DNA from: Boesenbergia rotunda
Taxonomy: Eukaryota > Streptophyta > Magnoliopsida > Zingiberales > Zingiberaceae
DNA length: 64,000 nt
Assembly (NCBI GenBank): GCA_024364735.1
Contig: JAGFNQ010000834.1
Span: 142,297 to 206,296 of the forward strand
Direction: 5' to 3'
Of the stretch, positions 10,901 to 21,700 are shown piece by piece; within the stretch, counting starts at the first letter, position 1; every line of letters starts with the position of its first letter. Below the pieces are notes generated by a model. It was not told the DNA's origin. It did no database searches and was given only the letters and a program-made list of their open reading frames with translations. The position numbers and the translations under genes are program-made.

Positions 10901-13060
10901 CTTTAAATTCTCTAAGATAATACGATAAAAAATAATAATTGTAACTTTGCACAACCAAATCTTTGATTGATGCAACTGAAAAAATAATGTGCTCAATATT
11001 TCTGAAAGAAAAAACAATGAATATTCTTAATAATATATTAAAGTTTTTTATAGTAAAAGATGATTATATTTATTTTAAATATTTTAATTATTTTTAAATT
11101 ATATGAAAAAATAAATTATAAAATTAATTTATAATAGACAACTAAATGATTAAAAGGACCAGGGGAAAAAAATTCCCTGCTTTGAAACCTTCTTCCTGGC
11201 TAAAGTGGTGACGAGAGCGCCATTGATTGATCAATACATCACAACTTGAGACGTAATTTTCCCACTAAAAAATCTTGCGGGTCCCGCTAAAGATTCTATA
11301 TGTCATGACTGTGATACGTTAAGAAATTGCATATATTTCTCATTACTAATTGCACAAGTTAACATTAAATAAAAGGAGGAAGCTTCAACTTTCTCGTTCA
11401 ATGGTAGAGGAGGCTGAATCATGAGGCCAAAGGGTTTGGTAAGGAGATTAACCATCATCCTTGGCAACTGAGTAAAATATTAATATATATTCATTAAGTT
11501 TTTTTTAAAATAAATATATTCATGATGTCATGACATGTTATATATGATGTTAATAAGGTTAGACAGGGGATCAAGTTACAATCACTTGTTGGAGTTCATA
11601 AAGAAATTTGGTGCGTGTGAAAGCTTATTATATTTATTCGCATAAATTTATAAATTTTTAGGATATGGTACGTACTAGTTATGGTACGATTTATTTAGAA
11701 AATTCAATAAAGTCAAAATAAAAAGATAGTGAGAATGGTATGAAATCTCACTTATTGTTTCCATATTTTAAAATGAAAATCTTGTAAAATATATTTTAAA
11801 ACATATAAAAAACACCCACATTTCGTTTGATTTTGTGTAATAAAATTATTTATGATAACCATCAAATAAATTCGAAAAAACAAATGAACATGAGGACCAC
11901 AGTTTTACGGTCTTGGGATCTATCTGTTTCGTGTGAAATTGGGAAAATTATCTGATTGTTACAGTGAGGGTCCGGAATCGCGGTTCACTGCCACTCAATT
12001 GGAACAAAGATTAGAACCGGAAAATTCACACCAATCAGTATCGAAGTGGCAATAGTAGATGCATATTGCGAACCTAAAAGGAGTCGGAGCTTATATACAG
12101 CTGACAGTCTGGCGATGATGCATTGCAGGAAGATCATCCATCATAGTATCTGTTGTACTCATTTATGTTCGTTTTCAGTCTACAGTATGGGTGGGACGGA
12201 GCAGGATCTATCGGATATCCGTTGGCATGATGTATCTCCGGCAGTAGAGAGAGTGTGTCCCATGGCAACTGATAGGAAGAGAGTGTGACACGAGAGAGGG
12301 TGCGACTGACTGAAGGCGATGAGGCTATGAAGGTCCACTGGCACTGAAGAGGTGTTGAGTAACGCCCCTTCGGTTCGGGCTTACCCGAGCATGGTCCGCA
12401 CGCGTGACGGAGAGCCACCTGGGGGGTATGGGGCATGACGTCTAGCTTGGGTCAGACGATATTGAGGAGCGTGGGCCGCCACGAGTCCGATCAAGGGCCT
12501 TGATCCGGGCGAAGCCTATCCGACATGCCTTTCCAGCCCATCAACCGTATTTCCTTCTGACTAGGTGCCAGGTGGTCAGGCTACACGCAAACTGACCCAG
12601 GATCATTATCAATTTAATTGATAATTTGTATACTTTTATATACATCCAAAAACCTAATTTAATATTTTGATTTGTGGGGGTATCTTTCTTGTACTTGGAC
12701 GATGACACTCTAGCTACTTAGGTATAGTATAAATACTGCCGGTTTACTTTCTCTCTCTCTGTTTTTTTTACTGTAATTAGATTGGTATTATAATTGAAGA
12801 GGTATGATATGCTCAGGGAACAAAACTCAATATAAATCTCAAAGCAAAGCAATTGCAATCATCAAGCCAATTATTATAATTGCAATGTCACGTCGTTCTT
12901 TAACATTTTTCTTGAAATTTTTACTATGAGCAAAGCATTTTTCATAATTGAATTGGCATATTAATTAGCATTCGACCATTATATTCTACTCAGGCGATGC
13001 ACCGTGAGATTCGTGCACGCAACTCCTTGCTTCATTTTCATTTGTTGTAGTTAGAGCCTA
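10901..13060. other. Intergenic spacer
   Basis: Mostly AT-rich sequence without a recognisable gene. A GC-richer block at about 12290-12600 has frames on both strands that resemble no protein I know; it may be an unclassified transposon fragment. Confidence 0.45.
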
Positions 13061-13136
13061 GAGGCGACTCGAGTGAACAGTGGCGATTACGCACGCGGCA
13101 GAGGTGTTTGTAAAAGTGCCCGAGTACGCACTGCTG

Positions 13137-13158
13137 CTGTCTGTCTGTCTGTCTGTCG
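13137..13158 (+). repeat. TGTC microsatellite
   Basis: Four to five tandem TGTC units in an otherwise non-repetitive stretch. Confidence 0.8.
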
Positions 13159-13159
13159 T

Positions 13160-15349
13160 TACTGTCAGATATTATATATTCCAATCACTTATTGCTGCCA
13201 ATCACCAGTGCCAAACGCCTGCCGCAGCAGGCTGCAGAGACGTCGACGAGGAAAGAGGAAACTGCTTCAGCCAAATAATTTATCTACAAATCTGTCCAGG
13301 TTGTTTGCTTCTGTGCATCCACACGCGTGCTCGAAACAGTTCAGCTAAACTTCCCCACTCCTGATCATTGCAAAGACGTTGGTTAATTAATATCTATATA
13401 TATGTACGTTCACAGGGAATTTCACTTCGTTGTTAAAATAACAGAGCTTTTGATGCTGGAGCAAGAATGTATGAGCATGCGAGTGATTCATTAATGGGAG
13501 ATATTTGAAGAAGCTAGCGTTACCTGATCGCGACGTCTCACCTGACAAACGCAATAAAAAGTATACGTCGACTTATTTCTAAATTTTATGTCTTGTGGGG
13601 CAACGTGTTAATATTTTATTGCGAATTTGTCTCATCGCCTCTTAATCAAGTTCACAAGAGGACAAATGGAAATTAAATTTAATTAATTCAATAATCGATC
13701 GAATCAAAGAATGACAATTCAAGATCGGCATTATATATAACCACACTTCATCCTTATTCACCGGTCCGCTCAGCTTGACCAGCGCGGTTCATCGGAGTTG
13801 GTGGCGGCTCGATCTTACGTCGAATCCAAGGTTCTAATCCGATGCTGATTAATTAATTTGTTTTTACTTAAAATCCCATTAATTAAATTATATATCTAAT
13901 TTTCTGGGTAGCAAGCACAATAATTACGAAATCCGATGAATTGCGTTAATTAGAAGACGGATGAAAAGGACAATTCCAATTTTGATAAATAAATTTCAAG
14001 TCGCTTCAGTTCGCCCTCGCCTTTATTGCAAAAAGAAAGGGATGGTAAACAGAGTGCCACAGCCACACGCGGGCCCAGCCGGGAAGGTTGAAATTGGAAC
14101 GGTGTTATCGTCGGGGTCCACGAGTGTGGAACTTGTGGGTCCACTGTGGGCCAGATAGAGCCATTAGAGGCCCAATAAATTATTTTTATATAATATTATT
14201 TTACATTTTAAGAAATGAATTATTTTTTTATTTTTATTTTCTCTAGCTGTTCCTTTCATTTCGCTGATCACGGATCACATTAAATACAAAAACATATCGG
14301 TTATTACTAGTGCACAGATTCCATCGTTGACAAATAATAATAAAGCAGTTGAATAAGAAAATATATAGGTTGTTCATGCCGTATATAAAGCTGCAACTGC
14401 AAGAAGTTGGTAACGGAAAGAACTGGTCGAAGGATCGACAGGTGGTGCGGAAGTCATGCATGTCGCACGTGATTTGGGAGATGGATGGTAAAATATTGTG
14501 GGTGGTTGTTGGCGTTAGTTTATTTAATTAATTAATCTATTGCAAAGGATCAGGAAGGTTGGAAATGAATACTGGACTTTGGTGAGGTTCCTGTGACATC
14601 AATCTAAAAGGTGTGATGGACCAGCAGAGAGGCATAGCGAGATGGCATGGACAAAATCCGATCCGCTCGATATCCATCGTTCGATCCGATAAGCTGACGG
14701 ATCCAGTCCCTCGCTCTAGTTCCCATCGTTCACGTGCGTGATTAATACGGTCGCCCGCGGGCGGCGTCGTTGCCGGATCGAAATGGCAAAATCTAAGCAT
14801 TAATAGCTTACCAGATCATATTGCTCGAAGCAGGTGGTGAATTCGGCGAATCATTGATCGTTTCGGATCGGAGTCGATGTCGGATCGTGGCCCGTTAAGC
14901 GCGACCGACAAACGATCAACACCCACGCCCACCGAATTGCGACGGGGACCATCAAGGAGAACCGTCGGATCAAAATCGAACGGCGAAGGCTCGCGTTGCG
15001 GTTCAATTTGGAGGCCCTTTAATGGTGGTGGTTTGAGTCTCATCATAGCCTTATCTTCTGCTTTGAGCTGGGCCTCGGGTGCGGGCGGCGGAATGACGAG
15101 AGTGCCCTCGGCTTCCACAAGCCAATCCGCCGTCGATGGCTCAAATAGTCATTTCATGCTAGTGGAGTGGGAGTCAATTTGCTGAAAAGGAAACAGAGCA
15201 ATGTTAAGGAGCCTGAGAGGAGAGGGAGAGGGAGAAAAGAAGAGGAATAGCGACCTGTTCTCTTTTTCTGTCTGCTATCGGTCCTCGTTCTTTTTAATTT
15301 CTACCTTTTCTAAATTTTATATTAATTCTTGCTCGCTCTTCCCTTTCAG
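13160..15349 (+). promoter_or_regulatory. BLH upstream region
   Basis: No supported gene. A minus-strand frame at 14816-15118 lies in GC-rich sequence but resembles nothing known. A TATA-like TTTATATTAA lies at about 15316-15325, roughly 30 bases before the purine-rich leader that begins near 15350. It is a plausible core promoter for the homeobox gene. The transcription start is not defined by sequence alone. Confidence 0.35.
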
Positions 15350-15413
15350 AGGGCGATTGTAGGCGGAGGAGGGCAGCAGGAGAAGCAAAAAAAGGAGACA
15401 GGAGCAGACAGAG

Positions 15414-15452
15414 ATGGAAACGCCATGCCTGATGAGGAAGACAACGATGTGA
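15414..15452 (+). CDS. Upstream ORF 1 in BLH leader (12 codons)
   Basis: ATG at 15414 opens a 12-residue frame (METPCLMRKTTM) ending TGA at 15450-15452. It lies in the presumed first leader exon, upstream of the leader intron donor at 15514. A short uORF of this kind normally lowers translation of the main frame. Whether it lies in the mature mRNA depends on the transcription start, which is unknown. Confidence 0.4.
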   Translation: METPCLMRKTTM

Positions 15453-15513
15453 TGATCTAAATTAGTCGAGAAATCTTTCCCACTCTTCTTCCCGGAAATA
15501 GAATTCAGTCACA

Positions 15514-15706
15514 GTAAGCACCAAGCAGCTGCATGCTCTCTTCGCCCTTGGCTGCGCTACGGAATTAATTAAGGACGGATGCTTTGTTTTTTCTTATTAA
15601 ATATATTTTTTTAATTATTTGGATTAATTTGTTCTTGTTGGATTCTTTGTTTTGATCGATTTTTTTTTCCTTTGCTTTTTTAATTGGTTGGTTGCGATGG
15701 GTGCAG
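15514..15706 (+). other. Probable 5' UTR intron of BLH gene
   Basis: A good donor (CACA|GTAAGC at 15514) and a strong acceptor (long T-rich tract, then GTGCAG at 15701-15706) enclose 193 bases, including an AT-rich middle. Removing them would join a purine-rich leader to the segment upstream of the BLH start. It would also remove the ATG at 15692 as a possible start. Confidence 0.55.
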
Positions 15707-15755
15707 CTTGCTTGGGAGCCGGCCAACGAGAGGGGAATTGTACGGGTTGCGCTCC

Positions 15756-15797
15756 ATGATGGTGATGAAAGAGAGCGCAGTAATATGGGATCGGTAA
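15756..15797 (+). CDS. Upstream ORF 2 overlapping BLH start codon
   Basis: ATG at 15756 opens a 13-residue frame (MMVMKESAVIWDR) ending TAA at 15795-15797, ten bases after the proposed BLH start ATG at 15785 and in a different frame. Three in-frame ATGs precede the main start. Ribosomes starting here would bypass the main ATG, so BLH output would depend on leaky scanning. The frame is clear from sequence; its effect is inferred. Confidence 0.5.
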   Translation: MMVMKESAVIWDR

Positions 15798-18700
15798 CCA
15801 CGCCGTTGGCCTTCGCCCACCGCCACCTCGCTAGCCCGCTTACATCGCCGGCGCCGCCCATGTCCCAGGGCTTCCACCAAGGCCTCTTCAACTTCCAGCT
15901 GAGCGCTGCTACCGCCAACCGCGACCATCAACAGCAGCACATCAGGCGGAATAACAAGCTCCGGGTGCAGCAGGGCTTCGATGCGGCAGGACAACCCGCG
16001 CTCCTCCCAATCGATGACCACGCCGACGATGAGACCGGCATCTATGAGTCCGCAGCCGTGGGAGATGCCGCTGGTAACATGCTCTCCGAGATGTTCAATT
16101 TCCAGCCGCCAGGAATGGCGGCGCAGATGGACCACATGCACCCCAACCAGATCCCGGAAGGTGGATACCATGTGACGACTTCAAGATCCATGGCCGTCGG
16201 CGCCGGGTTCCCCGCTGTCGCCGCAGGCGACTGGTACGGCGCAAATCGGCAGCCCCACGACCAGCAGCATTCGGTAGGGGCGGGTTTGAGCGCCGACTCC
16301 GCGGCGGCGATGCAGCTGTTCCTAATTAACCCGCCGGGGATGCAACCCCCGCCGCAACAGCATAGATCGCCGTCTCCATCATCAGCCGCTCCTCTGCACA
16401 CGCACCAACCCTTTCATCAGTCCTTCGCCGAGAATCCCTTTGGCGCCACCGGCCGAGTAATCGAAGGTCAAGGCCTTTCTCTATCCCTCTCTTCGTCTCT
16501 GCAACAGCTGGAGATGGCCAAGGCCGACGATCTGCGCGTGGGACAAGGGGCCGTCATATACTTCAACAACCAGCACCAAAGCCAGCAGCCGCATCAGCCT
16601 CCTCCTTTACACCTGCAAGGCCAGCAGTTGCACGTTGGGTTCGGCGGCGCCGGTAGCGGAATGAGCGTGGCCAACATGTTAAGAAACTCCAAGTACTCTA
16701 AGGCGGCGCAAGAGCTATTGGAGGAGTTCTGCAGCGTAGGGAGGGGGCAATTGAAACCGAATAAACTCGGCAAGCGCGGCGGCACTATATCCAGCTCTAA
16801 CCGTAACCCTTGCGGTGGCCGCGGCGGGGGCGCTTCGACTTCGGCGGCCGCACCGACGTCCTCCTCGAAGGACGTCCCTGCCTTGTCCCCTTCCGACAGA
16901 TTCGAGCACCAAAGGAAGAAGGCCAAGCTCATGTCCATGCTCGACGAGGCATGTATATATCATACTTCTTTATTATTAATTTTTATCTCGATCAGCTAGC
17001 TTCTTCGACTTCTTTAATTATCGTGCACGTATTAATGCCGGTAAGTTGGCCGGAGGGAACAGCTTCCCTGCACACATATATATTAGCATGCTTTTCGAGT
17101 CCATAGTTGCCCTTGTGTTATTTTTAACGATGGTGTAATTAAACATATATGATCTACTTGACTACTTTCTGTTTTCCCAAGCAATAGCTAGCTCGTGCCT
17201 TTTCTTCTCACCTTGTGGTCCTCTTGGCTTGGCACGGAGGAATGTCTGTTTCCTGGCTAATTAATTCTAACGTAGTGTGTGCATTACAGATCATTTTTCT
17301 CAATCAACTTTGCTGCTCAAATGAGTGTTAATTAGTTCGTTAGTAGTTCACCAAATCTTAAGCCAGCACTGCACTGCACTCAATTAACAACTCGTGCAGG
17401 CAGCATGCATTCATTATTCACGCAGAAGCAGCAAGCTAGAAGAAGCATGGTGGTTACCCATTATTCATGCATTCATAATGCTAGCTGATACGGTAACGTT
17501 TGTCTTTCTTATTGGCTAGCTCTTCGCGTTTACATCGATTGATCATGCTTGTACGCAGCAGCTAGATGATGGGGGTTAATTATTGTACTTGGTTTGTGCT
17601 GCTTGCCCAGCTCACATCCTGTCGACTTTTGGCAAGGGGCAGTTGATTCCCTGTCCTTTGCATCCGTAGTCCCCAATCATACAGTAGTAAGACAGTAACG
17701 TAACTGCCATAGCTGACGATCGAGTAAAGAATGGAAGAGGAATTACTTCGATCGAGCTAGCTGGTACTAATTAATTAATATCGGCCCAGCTGTGTTCTGA
17801 CTGAGAATGCCATGGCGTGCAGGTGGAGAGGCGATACAACCACTACTGCGAGCAGATGCAGATGGTGGTGAACTCGTTCGACTCGGTGATGGGGTTCGGG
17901 TCGGCGACGCCGTACACGGCGCTGGCTCAGAAGGCCATGTCGCGGCACTTCCGGTGCCTCAAGGATGCGATCGCGGCGCAGCTGAAGCAAACGTGCGAGT
18001 TGCTGGGGGAGAAGGACGGCGCGGGCTGGTCGGGCGTCACCAAGGGCGACACGCCGCGGCTGCGGCTGCTGGACCAGAGCCTCCGGCAGCAGAGGGCGTT
18101 CAACCAGATGGGGATGATGGAGCAGGAGGCCTGGCGGCCGCAGCGAGGACTGCCGGAGCGCTCAGTCAACATCCTCAGAGGCTGGCTCTTCGAGCATTTC
18201 CTCCACCCGTACGTCTGATTCTTTCTCCTTATCATTGATCAATAAGCTGCATGCGATTTCCAAATTAGATTTTTTTTTCTCTCTCTAAATTCAAATCTTG
18301 AAACTTTAATAGATGAGAAATCAAAATGCATGGCTCTGGGTACTACTTAATTCCTAATCTAATTATCATCATCATCTATCTGAATTTTCCAAGCTCCCAG
18401 TTCCCAGGAGAAAATTAGAAATCTTTAACTTTAGTATATATAGTTCGATGAAATCCTACTGAGAAAATTAGAAATCTTTAACTTTAGCTGATTTGTCTCT
18501 CTTTGCTACATTCTTGTTTTTTTTTTGAGTCTAGCTTCTTTGCTTTAATATTTCTTCTCCTGGAACTTCTATACAAGGTTTCTGATTCTACCTTAAGTTA
18601 TGCTTCTACTATTGCCAATTAATTTTCAAGTCGTGAAGCTAGACTACTCGGACTCTTTTCTTGACCTAGATTCTTGTTGGATAACATGTTCTTGTGTTTG

Positions 18701-21700
18701 AACAAAACACTGCATGGTACTGTGATATTTAAACTTTGACAAAAGATTTATCTTACTCACAAATGCACTACTTTAATAAAAGTGTGTATTTTGTGGAATA
18801 CGTACACCAAGAACATCTAACATCTAATAATATTTGGTCTACACTCCTCTGTGGGTTAACACTTCTTTTAATCTAACATCTAGTAAATAGTATACCAAAT
18901 AATTCCACCTAACAGCTGATAGTATACCAAATCATAAAAGACGTCATCAAGAATTATTTGGTATATACTATTAGATGTTAGGTGGAATGATAATGACTTA
19001 GATTAAAAGAAGTTTCAGATTATGGAATGATTTCGTCCATTGGATTCGAAAAGACTTATCTCTTCATCCATCTTGATCTCAGCCGTCAGATCAATTCATT
19101 TAATCCAACGCTTCAGATCAAACCCCCCTCATCAATGGTCAGTTTATAACCAGACATCAACGCTCCAGATCGCATCCACTGCGATTATTACCATCTTCGA
19201 TCGACGATTGTCATTTGTTTATCAATCATCAGTACAGTCCGATCTCTACACGCAGACGCTGCACGTCATGTGCCACAAAGGCACTGCCACGTCATTGTCA
19301 CCTGGAGCATAAAGAAAGCTCCTCAATGCTCCTGCTCCTCGCGAAGTGCAAAGTGCGCCTACAAACGCCATTGCGCGGTGGCAAGTGCGGCGCAGGCTCG
19401 CAGGTGCGAGCACCTGCTCGCCATGGCTAGAGAGTCCTGTGCTTGTTGTGTTAACTATATTAAACAGCAAACATATAAGGAAGCTTTGCTTGCGCGGTAA
19501 GTGATTGGACTAAAAACCCATCCTTCCTTAATATGTATTTTGGATACAACCTTTCGCCATTAATTTCTCATTCACCTATAATCGGTTTTGAGCAAATTAA
19601 TAGTCTAAATTAATCTACGTGAAACGTAGACTTCGATTTTGAAGTCATATCAGACTTTCAACGATCGATGGCACCTTGATTTTGTATCGCAAAATCATAT
19701 CCAACAATTTAAACTTTGACAAAAGATTTATCTTACTCACAAAATGCACTACTTTAATAAAAGTGTATTTTGTGGAATACGCACTCCATTTGGAGAATTT
19801 TTTTTGTTGTAAAATTCACTATAGCTAGGGATCGAACCGCGAATGATTGGGAGATAACTAGTCCTAAGAATGTTAAAAGATGAGTCAACGGTTAGCTATA
19901 CTTGATATTTGATTGAATCGATAGACTTTAAGAAAAGTCAGAAGAAGGAGCCTAGAATGTTGAAAGATGAGTCATCGGTTAGCTATACTTGATATTGATT
20001 GAATCGATAGACTTCAAGGAAAAACTAGAAAGAAGGAGCCGAAGGTAGAAAAAAATCTTCGGTCATCAATGTTTGTAAGGCTACTCGAAGAAAGGAGGAG
20101 GGAAGAAAGGTTAGGGGTGCCTCGGCTCAGCCATTCCGATACTCAAGTCAATCTCCGAGGGGGAGGGGGGAATGGAGATGAATAGTAGATGCGTGTATGT
20201 AGTTATATATAAATGTAACGCCGGATAGGATAATAATTATCGCTGTGGGCCACCGTGAAAGGAAGATGGAGGAGAAAACAAGTAGAATATTCTCCTAAAA
20301 CGAAGTGAAATATGCTGCTCTCCAAGTTTTACTACAATAAGAAATTTTATTATGAATAGAGGATGAATCCCAATATCTAAATAAGACTCTTATTTATACC
20401 ATAAATTAAGACTCAAATAAAGAAAAAATTATAATTAAAGATCTTAATTTCAATCTTGTAAAAATAAATAAATCTTTTACTTAAAAAAAGTAATTAACTG
20501 GATGATTTTGACTTAAAACATGAAGCGGATCAAGACAAATCTTCCCCTATAAATACCAAGAATATCAAAATTACCCTAAATACCTAAAAAATAAAATGAA
20601 TAAAAATAGCAAAAAGGCTCTTAAAGGTTTAAATGGTAAAATTTGGGGCCAAAAGTTGGCGGTTATGTTCGAGTTTTAAAATTCTAGATGAGTGACCGCC
20701 GACAGAGACTGATTTCGAGTCCCGAGTCAAAAGTTATATCCCTTTGAAGTTGGAAGGGTCATATTGGGCTTCATCATGGGTTGAGCCTGCATCAAAAGGT
20801 GTATGCATACCTTTGCCCGCAGGAGTAGACTCCTTTTATAACGCGAAAAAGTGGGATGTCATATTTGTGGTAAAGAAAGTGTCATGTTGTCGTATCTGTA
20901 GTTATATCACCCATGTCTTACACTGTAGGGGATCGTGGGAGGTCACGTTATGTCAACCATGTTGCTCCTTGTGAAGAAGTGTCGAATCAAGGTGAAGGTG
21001 AGTCTGAACGGTTGGGTCGATTGGAAAGGAGCTGGGCACCCGGTTGGCAAGGCAGCGTGGAGAGTGTTGGACCTTGGATGACTAGAGAGGGGGGTGTGAA
21101 TAGTTAGACACTAAAACTTCAGCTTCTTATTGATCTTTCTTTCTGCGATTAGGGTTAGCAGCGGGAACAAACAGAAAGAAAGACAGTAACGAAATACAGA
21201 AACAGACTAAACAGAGACGCTAATTCGGGGATTTACAAGATTCGGGGATAACTTGCCCCTATTCCTTGGCGTGTCCATGAGGTGGGCGATCTCTTGATCG
21301 TCGGCAGATCAAGCCCCGGAAATCCTTTTATCATGCGAAGGAGTGGGATATCATATCCATGGTAAGTGTCATGTTGTTGTATCTAGAGTCATGCCATCCA
21401 CGTCATGCATTGTAGGAGATCGTGGGGGATCACACTATGTCAACCATATTGTTCTATGTGTTCTGACAACCTATGTAATGGGCTGGAAGGTTTGACATGT
21501 GGGATTGGTGGAGGTGAATTGAAGGGTCTAACGGTGGTGCCGATTGGAGATGAGTTGGTTGCCGGTCGACAAAGCCAAGTGGAGAGGAACTAAGCGTCCG
21601 ATAGACGAGGCCGAATGAAGAGTTGGATAGGGATGGGCGGAGTCAAGTAGGGAAAACAGGGACGACCAGCAGTGGTCGATGAGGTTGGAGCTGCTCATAG

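Noticed and set aside
14816..15118. 100-codon minus-strand frame upstream of BLH
   Set aside because: No similarity recognised; an overlapping plus-strand frame of equal length shows that it reflects GC-rich composition.
15692..15784. BLH start at the upstream in-frame ATG (15692)
   Set aside because: It lies just before a strong intron acceptor at 15706. The extra 31 residues do not resemble the family, while ATG 15785 gives the usual MGS...MSQ start.
16953..16958. GT donor four bases after the proposed GC donor in BLH exon 1
   Set aside because: Using it adds four bases and breaks the frame with exon 2, and no compensating acceptor is visible.
16042..16963. Antisense frames opposite BLH exon 1
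   Set aside because: They are shadows of the GC-rich coding exon; their residues show no conserved motif.
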